Part shown: positions 1-11,740 of the stretch, piece by piece
Numbering within the stretch: the stretch's first letter is position 1
How the letters are laid out: each line of letters begins with the position of its first letter
NCBI GenBank assembly: GCA_030272585.1
Contig: BSYQ01000006.1
Coordinates: 4,489,001 to 4,553,000, forward strand
From: Bryopsis sp. KO-2023
Taxonomy: Eukaryota; Chlorophyta; Ulvophyceae; Bryopsidales; Bryopsidaceae
DNA: 64,000 bases
Direction of reading: 5' to 3'
Notes under the pieces: generated by a model
The model's database searches: none
Told to the model about the DNA's origin: nothing
The model's input: the letters and a program-made list of their open reading frames with translations, nothing else
Program-made: the position numbers and the translations under genes

Positions 1-218
1 TTGTGCGACCCTGTGTGGCAAAGTGGAGTAAGGGGTCTAAGAGCAGCGCTAATGGTGCGACCACAAGAGCAGAACGCGAGCAGCTATGGAAGCTACTGAA
101 GTATGGACTACGGAGACGCTGGAGAAGAGCAGCGTTGCAAAGAAAAGAGGTTACCCACCACTGTCGACCCTTTGGACTAGGGTGGGGAAAGCGATCTGCA
201 GTGGTGATGGTGGTGCCA

Positions 219-354
219 GCGAAAGCGTGCTTTGAAGAAGCCTTGAAAAGGTGATCGCCAGCGAGGACGACAAAGAAGACGACCCGCGCAAGCGTACTTT
301 AAAGAAGCCTTGAAAAGGTGATCGCCAGCGAGGACGACCAAGAAGACGGCCCAG
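219..354. repeat. tandem duplication, period 67 bp, 2 copies
   Basis: The block around 'aagaagccttgaaaaggtg' at 235 recurs at 302 with a few substitutions; the flanking 'agcgt.ctt' also repeats at the same period. Confidence 0.85.
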
Positions 355-430
355 GGCCAGAAGTGTCGTCGTCGAACCAGGGCCAGCATTCTCGTCGTCG
401 AACCAGGGACAGAAGTGTCGTCGCCGAACC
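351..430. repeat. tandem repeat, 26-bp unit, 3 copies
   Basis: Units starting with 'ccaggg.cag' begin at 351, 377 and 403, each ending in 'cgtcg.cgaa'. Confidence 0.85.
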
Positions 431-582
431 TGTCTCTGACTACTGGTGTTCGAGTTTCTTGAAAAGAATGGACCAAACCTGCACTACGTGAAAGTGACGA
501 ATGAGCATGACAGCGCAAGTTCGTGGAAGCCCAACAGTGTGACCTTCCAAGAGAGTCGCAGGTCGTGAGGAACGACTGCGCA

Positions 583-672
583 GTGTGAGCCAGCAGCTTT
601 CGTTTCACCAGCAGCAACTGGAGCCGAGTGTGAGCCAGCAGTTTTCGTTTCACGAGCAACAACTGCAGCCTG
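583..672. repeat. tandem duplication, period 45 bp
   Basis: The segment starting 'gtgtgagccagcag' at 583 recurs at 628 with a handful of differences. Confidence 0.8.
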
Positions 673-3600
673 CGTGGTTTGGGGGCTGAGGTCGTACCAT
701 GACTAGTCGTCAGCGACGACCCCCCTTTTCTGACAGCAAACGACTGCAAGTGACTGGCTCGCCCAAGTCGTGTGGGTCGCTAGAGAGCGCCCACTCAGTC
801 GCTTGGATCAGCGCAAGGCTGACAAGCGAAAGATCTGCTAGGGTAACCTAAGATCTAAGGTTTTCCTCTTTGAGGATCCCGAAAAGGCAAACCCTGAAAG
901 CAGCTGTTCAGGCTTCGCTTAAGGTTCAAAGAGGTCGTTAGACCCTCTGGAAGCACCTATTGGCTGGTCGCTATCGAGCGCCAGGTCAATGAGGCTTTGC
1001 TTGAGATCCAGAGAGGGAGTCGAACCCTCTTAAGCCACCTAACTGGCTCGTCGTTCTATTGTACAAGTCGAGGAGACTGTACACAACAGGGCAAACCTCC
1101 TTGGGAGGTGAGTTCGATATCGTTGGTGTTGAGAGTGCAGACGATTCTGCATGAAAACAAAGCGATTGTGGAGACACAAACGGAATCCCAATGAAGGGGA
1201 TGCAGCGAATGTTACATGCAGCACATTGCAATTTCATTGCAATTACAGCAGATGCAGATGTTGCGATGGAAGCGCAACGACGGAAGAAAGTGGCAGGCGT
1301 AAGCCTCGCCTCGGACGCGAAAAGACGGAGTTACAGAAGGCGTTTGGACACTGACAAGAGTGCAACGCCCTGAGAACACAGGCGCAACATTATCACGAGT
1401 GATAAAAGTTGCAGCGCATTGAAACAGCATTTTGCAGGAAGTGCGCAAAATGCAGGACGAATCGACACAGAAAATTCGATCGAATGTTGATCGAACAGTT
1501 GCAGCGCGACGCCGCAGTTGCTACTGATAGCCTGACGGTTGATTGCATGGCGATGGAGCAAAAGGATTGTCGAAATAGTTCGATTGAACTAGACAGCTAC
1601 TCAGAGGCAGCGACAAGTCTTCTATTGTGCTATGTTTCGAAGATCACTGAACTGAGCCACACCACTCGAAGGTGGAATGTGCAGTCGACTGTGTTGATGC
1701 TAAGTGAGCGCTTTTGGCAAAGACTTGAGCAGCTTGTGCGTGGAGAAACGAATCTCACGCGCACCATTGATGGAAAGTGACCCAAGTGCAAAAGCGAACT
1801 GCATCAGACTGCGTCAGTTGGGAGTGACACAAGCACAAAGGCAAACTGCAGAAGACTATGCAAGTTTGGATTTCGACCTCTGAGGAGAGAAGTGTGACCA
1901 GGCGCCAAGCAAAACACGCCGCATCACCTGCAAGTGATGCCGGGCTGATAAGCCAAGCAACAGCAGCGTGAGAGTTTTGATGAGACGATTCTCAGAGAGG
2001 GTGAGAAGCGTGACTGCAAGGAATGCAGTCGTCAAGGTGTTACAGTTGGAGGCATTGCCGCAACTGGCACAAATGAGGGCAGCAAAGACAAGAGAGCCCC
2101 AACGAATGTTGCAATCAATTCGATTGTTAATGTTGCAGACATACATCGAAGTTGGCATCGACGACAACACAGTGAACGGAACAAGTGCGAATGATAAGAA
2201 AGTCAATGATGAGACGGTGGTTGAGGTAGTGCACCAACACGCACGAGATAACCTCTGGAACGAGGATGCTGTTGAAGCACTGTGTGTGTGATACCCACTG
2301 GGATCAAGAGTGCGATCAAGAATGGATGTTACCTCGGGTGCATCTGGGGATACCACAACGAATTCATAATGACTGCAGCATCTACTGCCAGCAGATTTCG
2401 CAGTTCGAACTGAGTTGAACATGCCGCAGCCATGACGTGTTGTTTGCATGGACACATGAAACAATACATCAATGTGTATCACATTGATTGTAACATACAT
2501 TGGAGTGTATGATATGGCAAATATTGTAACGAATGCCAAGGCAAATATCAGAGTTACTGATGTGGAGAAGATCACATCGAAATGCTGAGTCAATACCATC
2601 TACACTTGCACAAGAGGATGCACATCAAGTGGAAGAAGATCATTATTACTCAAGGAGACATGCAACAAATGCCACAGGAGCTGTTGAGTAATAATTCTGA
2701 GTGTGCTACAAAGCAAAGAATGATCTTCCCTCGGAGATGTTGCTGCAATACAAGAGTTGCAGCAAGAGAGCACCAATTGGATGCAAAGTGACTCATGTTT
2801 ATCCAGCAGTAGGAGTCAGAGGACATGACTTGCTGATGCTGAACCTCTTCTTCAAGAGTTTGAGATGAGTTTGGTGGTATTGTCATCAGATTGAATGAAT
2901 GCATTGGTCTTTTCGAAATTCGATGCAGAAAATGGACAGATTTTTATAAAGCAAGGCAGAGAATTTGTTTCTCTTTTTGCATTTGATTATACTCACAGAT
3001 ATGGGAAGAAAGAGATACCTTTTCACCACTTGCTGAAAATTTTGGACAGCAACTACATTTCTGAATTAATAGTTTATGAACTGAGAAGAAAAGAAGTGAT
3101 CAGGGTATTAATCTTTTTCATGCATTTATTTCATTTGAGAAAAGTCATGATCTGATTAGTGATGGAAAGTTCAGGAGAAAAATGATTTTCTTTTGAAGGT
3201 TTCGGGTTATGTGAAAGATGTTTCAAGCAGGAATCTCTCTGTGGAATTTTCTGGCTTGATATTGTTGATAGTGGAACTGAAATATTGGAGTCCGATGTGG
3301 TGGAAAATGGTCAAGGATTTCTGAAGGCTTGTGTTGAGTGACAGCTCTGGAAAATACAAGGGTTGTGCATTGAAATCCAGTCAAGGACCATGATTTGGTG
3401 GATGCTATTAAGGAGGATCAAGTTTGTGCACCAGCGAAGGAGGGCTGAGGTTGACCTAAGAAAGGAAGGTCTCTTCAAGAAAATGAAGGGCACATGTCCC
3501 CACATCTGGATGGGATAGAAAAGTCTATGAGGTGGAGAACGAGGATTGGAGAAACGATTGCGATCCGGCTGTTGTTTATGACAGAATGTTGTGAGACTTC

Positions 3601-4487
3601 TGGAGATACAAGAGGACATCAAGCTTGCGAATCAGTTGATTCGAATTTGTCTTTGCACCAGTGGTAGAAGGTTGCTTATCCTAAAGGCAACACCTCCGGT
3701 GGCAAATAAACTGGAGGTGAAAGGAGTGGCTACAACAAGGCCAAGAATACCCCAGTTGACAAAGGAAAATGGTCAGAAAAATCGACAGTTCAAGGGACTT
3801 GTGAACTGCCGGCTCATGTTGATATGAGATGATGTATGAGGACCAACAGCTTGAGCAAGAGGCCAACTGGATCGCAGCCCAAGAATATATCGATGCCGTT
3901 TCTGCCAATGACACAAAGAGATGATTGTATTCACGGTGGTGAGAGCAACCAGTGGCATCAAAGATTTCTGATGGTGAAGCAGCCAAAGGTTTATGGTGTC
4001 CACCTCAGAACTTCTGAGTCAGAAGGACAAAAGAAGAAGATGCGAGCTTTGGTGCATTATGATGCAAGCTCAGGTTGCTGAAGTTGTCTTTTCACCCTTG
4101 CCGAGACTTAAGGCCCCAACACAGATGTGTGGAAAGAAGAGGGCATACTATGGATGGTCCAGCCCGGTGACAAATCAGGCTTGGCAAGCTGATGTTGTCT
4201 TGGTGTGGATCATTGCTGCAACCTAGAAATTTCAGGAAAATTGCGAGTGCAAGAGAGTGAAAGCAACAACCGCTGAAGATGGATGGAGTGAGATTTATGT
4301 GGGAGGTATCCCAAGACATACTCAGTCCAGAGCTCAGTTTTGAGTTGCTAAGAGATCAACACATGGCATCTTTGGCTGATGTGCAGCCTGGACTGGTCCG
4401 GTGTTTGTGCCGCAGCCAGGATTTGCACCTGTTACTATGTGAAGAAGAGATCTTGAATGTGGAAACAAGAGCTGCACGCAAGCTGCA

Positions 4488-4710
4488 GCAAGGATTTGGA
4501 CAAGGTGCTGATGCAGCAACCAAGGCAAGAATTTGGACAAGGTGCTGATACGGCAACCAGAGCAAGGATTTGGACAAGGTGCTGATGCAGCAATCGACAA
4601 CAAGGAGTTGGAAAAGAGAGGCTGATGCAGCAACCTATAGCACGGATTTGACTGAGGTGCTGATGCAGCAACCGACAACAAGGAGTTGGAAAAGAGGGGC
4701 TGATGCCACA
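4488..4710. repeat. degenerate tandem repeat, about 36-60 bp units
   Basis: The phrase 'ggtgctgatgcagcaacc' and variants recurs about five times, alternating with 'gcaaggatttggacaa' and 'acaacaaggagttggaaaag'. Confidence 0.75.
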
Positions 4711-6896
4711 GCCCACAACAAAGGAGCATCAAGAGTTGCAGCCAAAAGCATTGGCTATGGAGTTCTATCAGAGAAACCCACTTTTATTGGTGGCAAGAAT
4801 GCAACTGCATGCCGAGAGAGATGATACTATCGCGGACATGGAGCGACGCGAGAGCAATTACAGTAAAATACATATGATGAAACCCAGACCACTACGAGAG
4901 AAGTGCCTTGAGCCTCTCTCAAGACTAGTGGCGGGGTTGAAGAAAGGAATGGAGGACAGAGTTCCTGTGATACCGAGGAGAGAAGTGCCTTGGGCTACTC
5001 TCAGAACTTGTGGTGCAGCCGCGGAGAAAAAAAAGGGGTTGAGCGAGAGATCCCCCTAATGAATGAGAAAGTGCTCAGGCTAGGCCGCCTGTACCGAGTT
5101 TCGAGGAGTTGAGACAAGCAAGAACGCACTAAGAACAAGCGAGCCTTGGGCCACTTGTAACGCAATTGAGGGGGCAGAAAGAGCCATAGGCCATTTGTCA
5201 CCAAGAAAAGGGAAGTGGGGATGGGTTCCCTCCCAATTCTGAACCAATTGCGAAGCTTAGGAAGAGCCATATGGGCCACCTAAGGTCAGTGCACGACTAG
5301 AGCCTTGAGCCACCTGTAGAAGGTTTGAGGAGAGCCGACTCGACGGAGGGCCCCTCCAGATTTCAAGAATTATTTGTTACCTCCAAAACGCGGTCGAACA
5401 TTTGTCGCCGCCTCTTGGCGAAACACCCATCAGACGTCAACGGCGCTTGGATATTATCCACACACACTTTAGCGTCTTAAACGGGTAGCTCCCGTAGTGT
5501 TACAGCCGTACCGGTGTTTCACGTAGGGGTTGAGAAAATTTCCCCCATGACTTCAGAGTAGGAAGATTGCAAAGAGAGAAGAGCTATCTGGAGCTCCTCT
5601 TGTAGGCAATATGGTGGTGTGAACTATATTTATAAAATATATGGGATTTGTCTTACATCCCGTGAGCTCAAGACTGAAGGAGCGCACGTACACCTTGTTT
5701 ATCGCTTTGACTGGCTGCAGGCCATTAGCAGCAAAGTGAATGGTGGATCACCATTGGTGATGTCAGATTTTCCCAAGCTCAGTGAAGATGTTCAAGAATA
5801 CAACACTGTGAATGCAACGATTGTGCTACAATCGATACGGAGAACGGAATTGGATTACCTTGGAAGACGAACATGCAAGGCTTGCATGTGCCTGGAGGTT
5901 CAGAGGAATGGCGAGATCCACTGCCACTGAAGTGAAGATTCCTCACTGAAGAATCACAAAAAGCTTCTACTCAATCTCCCTGAGTATATTGCTTCCTTAT
6001 CTCCGTTGCACAAGACGGCGGTGCAATGCCGTGAGTGTGGTTTGTTTCTGAACATTCCCTTCGATATTGATGATTGTTTATATCGTTCTGGTCACTCGTG
6101 GCAACATTGATTGCCCCTCACTCAGTTTTGAATCCTATTGTTAGGCAAGGGACTGCCTAAAGCTGGTGGGGAGGGGGCTTTCAGCGGGTTTTTCAACACG
6201 AGTTCAATGTGGCAAGTGCATGGTTTGTTTTTGGGATATCAGCCTCAGGGCTGATGTCTTGAGCATCTGATGTTGAGTCTCACTTGGGACAGTGAGGCTT
6301 GATGACTGGAAAAAAGAACATATGATTTTGAGTTCCACTTGGAACAGTGGGACTTGATGAATGGGGAACGAGAGAGTATGGAATGAAAGAAAAGGGAAGG
6401 AAAAGAGTGGGAGTGAATATTTTATGGATGCCCACAGAAGGCAGCCAAATTTCTGAAGGAAAAAAAATGCTATGGAAATTTTCAGGCATTCATTTGGTGC
6501 CCCAATGAAGGGAGCACAAGTAAAAAACGAAAAAAAGAAAACATGAGAGCAACCCTCTGGATATTTTATTTTATTTTCAGGTGCCTCGTTGGTGGGAGCA
6601 CATAATTCCAGAGAGGGAAGAATAGTGGACAGAGTTGGTTAATTTTCTGGTAGCCCTTGAGGGCAATGGAACCAACTGGATGTTTCTATTGAAGTGCTGA
6701 GAATCGAATCAGTTCGTTGACATGAAACTGATTCAAATGAATGTTTCGGATATCTCGAACTTTGTTGGAGGTTAGAACATATTGTGGAGAACAATATGGT
6801 TCTCTGAACATTGCTTCTGATGTTCTTGAAGTATCAAGAGGTTGTCAAAATTCGACAGCAGTGGAACATGTTGTAATAAGCGTGGATTAAGGAGAG

Positions 6897-7140
6897 TACA
6901 TCGCAGAAATTCTGGAGTGCGATGGAAGTGCAGAAATTCTGGAGTATTGAAGTGCAAGAATTCTGGATTCTGGAAATGCAAAAATTCTGGAGAATGGAAG
7001 TGCAGAAATTATGGAGAAAGCTTGATGATGGAGACTGCATTGCAGAAATTCTGGAGAAAGCTTGATGATGGAGACTGCATTGCAGAAATTCTGGAGAAAG
7101 CTTGATGATGGAGACTGCATTGCAGAAATTCTGGAGTGCA
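6897..7140. repeat. tandem repeats built on 'gcagaaattctggag'
   Basis: Short variants of 'aaattctgga' recur from 6905. From about 7001 a 44-bp unit with 'gaaagcttgatgatggagac' is present three times in nearly identical form. Confidence 0.85.
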
Positions 7141-7357
7141 ATCGAGGTGAAGAAACTTGCAGCTCGGGAAAGCAAACAGCGGGACTCCATAAAAGCTTAT
7201 GCGCTGTCGAATCAAGAGATCAGAAGCCAAGGAATTAAGTGAAGCTGGAATGTGACAAACTGGAGAGTCTCTAGTGGAGACAAATCAGGCTGCAGCATAG
7301 TGCAGCAGCAGCAATCCATGGGAGTCTCAAGTGATGATAAACGAGGTTGCGTTAGAT

Positions 7358-7361
<4 letters not shown>

Positions 7362-7402
<41 letters not shown>
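7362..7402. repeat. (CAG)n microsatellite
   Basis: An uninterrupted run of about 13 CAG/AGC triplets. It lies in no recognisable gene. Confidence 0.95.
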
Positions 7403-7403
<1 letters not shown>

Positions 7404-7937
7404 TCCAAATATTGCAAGAAGAGGAGCTCTGGAAACTCAGGAGCAGAGAAAGGATATTTCAGTGTGCGGAAGAGAGATTTGAAAGAAATAAAATAAAAAA
7501 AGAATGCTGATTTTTCAAAAGATTATTCAGTGACTTGGAGGTGAATGAATGGTTCAAAGAAAGAGCATGATTAGTTGTCCTTTCACCTGGTTTGAGAAAA
7601 GATATATATGAGCAAAGGAAAACATTGGTGGAATACTTGATGGACAGAAGTATATTTTTGGAGTGATACAAGATGATTTTCTGAATGTTAAAGGATTTTC
7701 TTTTCAGCCAGATGTTTTTCATTTTCATTTTCAGTTTGAAATAGAGAGATGATTTTCTCGATTTTATGGACAAAGCGAAAGAAAATATTATGCCAGTCTC
7801 GTACTCTTTTCGTGTTTGGACACTGAAAGATATTCTGATTTGGATTGTGAGATGCCTTATGGATTGTGATACTTTATGCAACGGGTTTTATTTGAGACAT
7901 GCTCTCCACGGCAGTGTTGGAACTTACTGCCAACCTG

Positions 7938-7948
7938 GTGGGGAGGAA
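7938..7948 (+). other. polypurine tract of zeta
   Basis: The purine run 'gtggggaggaa' immediately precedes TGTAACGG, the proposed LTR start. Plus-strand priming sites of LTR elements sit exactly there. Confidence 0.6.
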
Positions 7949-8575
7949 TGTAACGGTTGGTTATCGCAGCACTCGAGCTGGAACTACAAGAGTAGTTGCC
8001 ATGCTTCCTGCAGCTGAAAAAGGGAAGGTTGCAAGAGTGCAACGTGTAGGAGCAGCGTGCGAGAGTGCGGCGTGTAGGAGTGCAGCGTGCAGCGGTGCAG
8101 CGGTGCAGCGTGCAGCGGTGGATGCAGCGTGCAGCAGTGCAGAGGTGCAGCGGTGCAGCGGTGTAGAGGTGCAGAGGTGCAGAGGTGCAAAGGTGCAGAG
8201 GTGCAGAGGTGCAGTAGTGCGACACCCTTGGAGTCACGACTACAACCAAGCTCGATGGAGTTTGATGGATGATGATGTGGCAGCCATCAAAGTCGAGTTG
8301 TCAATTGGACGTGTGAGTTCTCGTGGAATAGGGGCACGTTCACAGTTGAGGTGGCAAGGAGATGTGTGAATTCCTAGTGAATAGTGACACGTCGACAGGA
8401 ACAAGGGTTTGATGCGCTGTGGCGCTAGGGTATAAGAGTGTGGAAGGAAAAGGTCGTTGTATCTTCTTTATAACTTTATTCGTGTAAGGAAGTTCTATCT
8501 AACGAGACGCTTGAGGAAGGCACTCGTCCTCCTCTAGGAGGGCGAGGGGACCTTGAAAAAAGTAGCCTCGTTTCA
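7949..8575 (+). repeat. zeta 3' LTR (627 bp)
   Basis: It starts TGTAACG and ends CGTTTCA, the usual TG...CA limits with near-inverse ends. Its last base falls exactly where homology to beta pol begins (8576, compared with the intact copy near 55787). A TATA-like 'tataagag' lies at 8431, as expected of an LTR promoter. The 5-bp duplicated target is predicted to be CCCTT (8576-8580), but its partner is outside the window. A GTGCAG-rich minisatellite sits inside. Confidence 0.6.
8040..8220. repeat. GTGCAGCG / GTGCAGAG minisatellite inside the zeta LTR
   Basis: More than a dozen imperfect copies of 'gtgcagcg', 'gtgcagag' and 'gtgtaggagtgcagc' in about 180 bp. It gives long antisense Cys/His-rich shadow frames that are not genes. 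Confidence 0.85.
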
Positions 8576-10699
8576 CCCTTGATACGCAAGTCTAACCTGA
8601 TCCTGAAATACTACGCCTGCTCGGACTTTTGCCACAGCGTTTAATTCCATTTCCGACCTTCGACTCAATGCATCTGCAACTGTATTTTCTTTTCCAGGTT
8701 TGTATTTAATCTCAAAATCAAATTCCTGTAAAGTTTCCATCCACCTAGCCTGTCTACTGGATAATTTAGGCTGCGTCTGAATATATTTCAGCGGAGCGTG
8801 GTCCGTGTGAACCACAAATTTCCTCGCCCCCAAATAATGTCGCCAAGTTTTCAAACAATAGACTATCGCATACAGTTCTTTTTCGTGTGTCGGATAATTC
8901 CTCTCAGCTGAATTTAATTTCCGACTTTCAAATGCGGCTGGTTGTTGCCCCTGACCTTGATCTTGCGTCAAAACTCCTCCAATAGCAAAATCCGATGCGT
9001 CTGTAGTTACTTCAAAACTCAACTCCGGATCTGGAATTATTAACACAGGTGCCTCCTGCATGCTCTTCTTTAGCGTCTGAAACGCTTTCTCCTGACTTTC
9101 AGTCCACTGCCATTTAACTTCCTTCCTTGTTAGTTCATGTAACGGCGTTGCAATCCCAGAGTATCCCTTAATAAATTTCCGATAATAATTCGCTAAACCC
9201 AAAAACGACCTAATATCCCGAACTGTCTGAGGTTGTGCCCACTCCTTAATGGCTAAAACTTTCTTAGGTACCACGGAGAGTCCCTCTCTTCCGACTATGT
9301 GTCCCAAAAATTCGACTTCTGTCATCCCCAAATCACATTTGTCCGGTGAAACGTAAAGTTTGTGTTTTTCGAGTAGCTGAAACACTTGTCTCAGATGTTC
9401 CTTGTGCTCTTCCCAGTTCCGACTGTAAACTAAGATATCATCGAGATAAACTATAACAAACTTATCCAGATGTGGTCGAAAAACATCGTTCATCACATTC
9501 ATAAAAGTTGCTGGTGCATTTGTCAAACCCATTGGCATAACTGTGTATTCGTAAGATCCATATCTAGTTCGAAAAGCAGTTTTCGCCCAATCCTTTTTCG
9601 CCATCCTGACTTGATAGTATCCCGAACACAAATCTATTTTTGAGAAGTATTTTGCGCCATGAAGCTGATCTATCAGTTCATCTATCCTCGGAATCGGATA
9701 AGCGTTTTTCACCGTCACCTTATTCAATGCCCGATAATCTACACACATGCGTAGTTTCCCGTTCTTCTTCGGTACAAAAATTACCGGTGCTCCCCAAGGT
9801 GATCTACTCGGTCGAATAAACCCTTTTTCCGACATGGCTGCAATCTGAGTTTTCAGTTCTGCCATTTCCTTGATGCCTAGTCGATAAGGTGCTTTACTTT
9901 GTGGAACCGTGCCTGGTTCCAACTGGATCGTGTGTTCGATACCTCTGGAAGGGGGTATCTCACTGGGTAATTCTTCCACAAAAGTGTTAGGAAATTCCTG
10001 TCTGATTTCTGCTGCAAGTTCAGCTTGTCTGGAAACATTTTGTTCAGAGTCAGTTCTGTTCAAACATGTTTCAAACACCATCAGCACATACTGTTCCTCT
10101 TCCTCCTCTCCGGGGTTTGCCGGAGGAATCAAATGTTCTTTCAGCCCGTCTGAAACCACTACCTCATTCGTTCGAAAATCAACCCGGGGATTATGCTTAG
10201 CCAGCCAAGTTTTTCCCAATATAGCATCATACTTAGCAAGAGACATTTCATGAAAAATCTCCCTACTAGCAAAATCTCCAAATCTGAGAGTAGCCCTGAT
10301 CTTCCCTTTAGATTCTAAGGTACTTCCCCCAGCCAGGCTAACTTTTTCTTCTTGTGCTTCTAATTCCAGCTTATTTTTCTCGCAAAATTTCCGAGCCAAA
10401 AAGCAATCAGTTGCTCCACAGTCTATTAATATCTCAGCTGCAAAACCTGAGATTTCCCCTTTCACAGTAATCAGTTGTCTAGTTCGGTTATCAGTTTCAG
10501 CCACTGCTAGAAATCCGAACTTAGTCATGTCTAAATCTGTCCCATCAAATGAATGGACTTCTAGGTTATCTTGGTTATCAGGTCTAGTCGGCTCCTTGGA
10601 CGTTTCTTCCAACGAAAAATCCCTCGAATTCCTAGAATTCCTCGAACTCGCAGGCTTCCCCTTAACTTCACACCCTGCGAGTTTACCTAACATACTCAT
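8576..10699 (-). CDS. pol: beta1 Pol, N-terminal part (protease, RT, RNase H), cut off by zeta
   Basis: Retroelement polyprotein that matures Gag and copies RNA to DNA. The start is the ATG at 10699, whose ATGA overlaps the gag stop. A protease motif LIDCGATD sits near residue 92, then the RT core with [10 protein letters not shown] near residue 418, then RNase H with [11 protein letters not shown] near 566. The frame is identical to beta2 Pol until AYQG, where the zeta LTR begins and a stop follows within two codons. The integrase and chromodomain are therefore missing from the window, and this copy cannot make a complete Pol. Confidence 0.9.
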
Positions 10700-11123
10700 T
10701 TTCGCGAGGGGCAGTCTCGAGCGTAATGCCCTCGACGCCCACACTTGTAACACTTCACCTCTCCGTCTGCTTTTTCTTTCTTCCAGACTGGCTTATTTCT
10801 TTCTCTCTCTTTATCACCTCGCTGTTTCTGCTGTCTCTGTTGTCGCCTTCTTCCGACGTAGTCCAATTCCATGTGATCCGATCTGCGATTTCCGCCGCCG
10901 CCGCTGCCGCCGCCGCCGCCGCGATCTCGATTCAAGATCGAACTCCCAGATTGAGCTCCTCCCCACCTTTCCGCCACTCGAATAGCTTCATCCAAGGTCT
11001 TGGGGTTTTGGAGGTCGGTCTCGATACCAACCCTCCCTCGCAAACCATCGACGAACCTGTGTATTTTCTCGCCCTCTGATGCGTCGGAAATATACAACAT
11101 CAGCTGCCTAAAGCGATGCGTGT
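10696..11123 (-). pseudogene. gag: beta1 gag, 3' part with zinc knuckle
   Basis: Encodes the C-terminal half of Gag: the helical segment containing HRFRQLMLYISDASEGE, a glycine-rich linker, a basic stretch and the CCHC knuckle [14 protein letters not shown], which binds RNA during packaging. The stop overlaps the pol ATG. Alpha1 separates it from its 5' part at the duplicated CGTGT, and the 5' part carries a large deletion. Confidence 0.85.
11119..11123. other. target-site duplication of alpha1, left copy (CGTGT)
   Basis: CGTGT stands at 11119-11123 and again at 21222-21226, directly outside the two LTRs. Removing alpha1 plus one copy restores the beta gag sequence seen intact near 53236. 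Confidence 0.95.
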
Positions 11124-11545
11124 TGATAGTGAAGCTTGTGGGTGACGCAATAGTGGTCGGCTGTGTTGATTGGATTCGTGATAACTTGCTGGCTAACGCA
11201 AGTATACTTGTGGGGTTTGTTGGTTTAGACAACTCTCTAGCTAGCGCGGTTGTGAACGCTACTAGAGCACTTGGGTTGGGAAGTGATTGCGTCAGGCAAA
11301 CACTTAACACACACACACACACAAACACACACACAAGCGGGAACACACCAATCCCACGAATCCCGAGTTCTTACAAAATAAAGTGAATGTCAAAACAACG
11401 AGTGGGCCTCTTAAGTACCCCTAAGTGTAGTACGCTGACGCATGCCCCAAACTCTGGGTCTAATCTGTCTTACTCGCGAACCCGCATGCGTCAGCCACCC
11501 TCGGCTCTATCCCAAACTACCTCGTATAGCGCTAAAAGACTAACA
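11124..11545 (-). repeat. alpha1 3' LTR (422 bp)
   Basis: Limits TGATAG...CTAACA on the plus strand. It contains a (CA)n run, four TGACGCA-type motifs (11143-11149, 11288-11294, 11436-11442, 11487-11493) and a 12-bp inverted repeat, GCTGACGCATGC at 11434 and its complement at 11484. Confidence 0.95.
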
Positions 11546-11548
11546 TAC

Positions 11549-11558
11549 GCCCCCCCCG
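11549..11558 (-). other. alpha1 polypurine tract (G-run)
   Basis: On the minus strand this reads GCGGGGGGGGC, 3 nt before the 3' LTR. A 12-bp perfect palindrome GTGGGCGCCCAC (11565-11576) lies just upstream. The remaining stretch to ORF3 is CA/GT-rich 3' untranslated sequence. Confidence 0.7.
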
Positions 11559-11740
11559 CAAAAAGTGGGCGCCCACGCACACCAAAACACAAAGAAAAAC
11601 AAAAACACAAAAACACAAACACAAAACTCACCCACTCCCATACCCACACCCAACTGTCTTGGACCTGTCTCTTGCTCTGACGTCTCTGACAGCTGCTGCA
11701 CGCACACACTTGGTCGACGATAACTCCTTTTCCCTCCTCC

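Larger units (their letters stand above)
1..7948 (+). mobile_element. zeta element: internal region, non-coding, 5' end outside window
   Basis: I recognise no gag, protease, RT, RNase H or integrase here; the open frames are short and resemble no family I know. The sequence is rich in local tandem duplications (listed separately). It ends in a purine tract directly followed by an LTR-like sequence whose other end abuts interrupted beta1 pol, so I read it as the interior of a large non-autonomous LTR element (LARD-like). No second LTR copy is in the window, so the 5' LTR would lie upstream. Alternatives are a decayed autonomous element, or unrelated sequence next to a solo LTR. No host gene, tRNA or rRNA was recognised. 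Confidence 0.5.

Noticed and set aside
1003-1035. tRNA-like T-arm (minus strand GGGTTCGACTCCC)
   Set aside because: It matches a B box, but no A box at the right distance, anticodon arm or acceptor stem could be found.
1856-2599. 247-codon minus-strand frame in the zeta interior
   Set aside because: Hydrophobic but without recognisable domain or composition of a real protein; the region is open in opposite frames too and lies in repeat-rich non-coding sequence.
7362-7402. CRISPR array or other spaced repeat array in 1-8575
   Set aside because: The repeats are contiguous tandem duplications without unique spacers, and the sequence is eukaryotic.
7857-8369. Cys/His/Leu-rich frames over the GTGCAG minisatellite
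   Set aside because: Pure translation of a tandem repeat, open in several frames on both strands.
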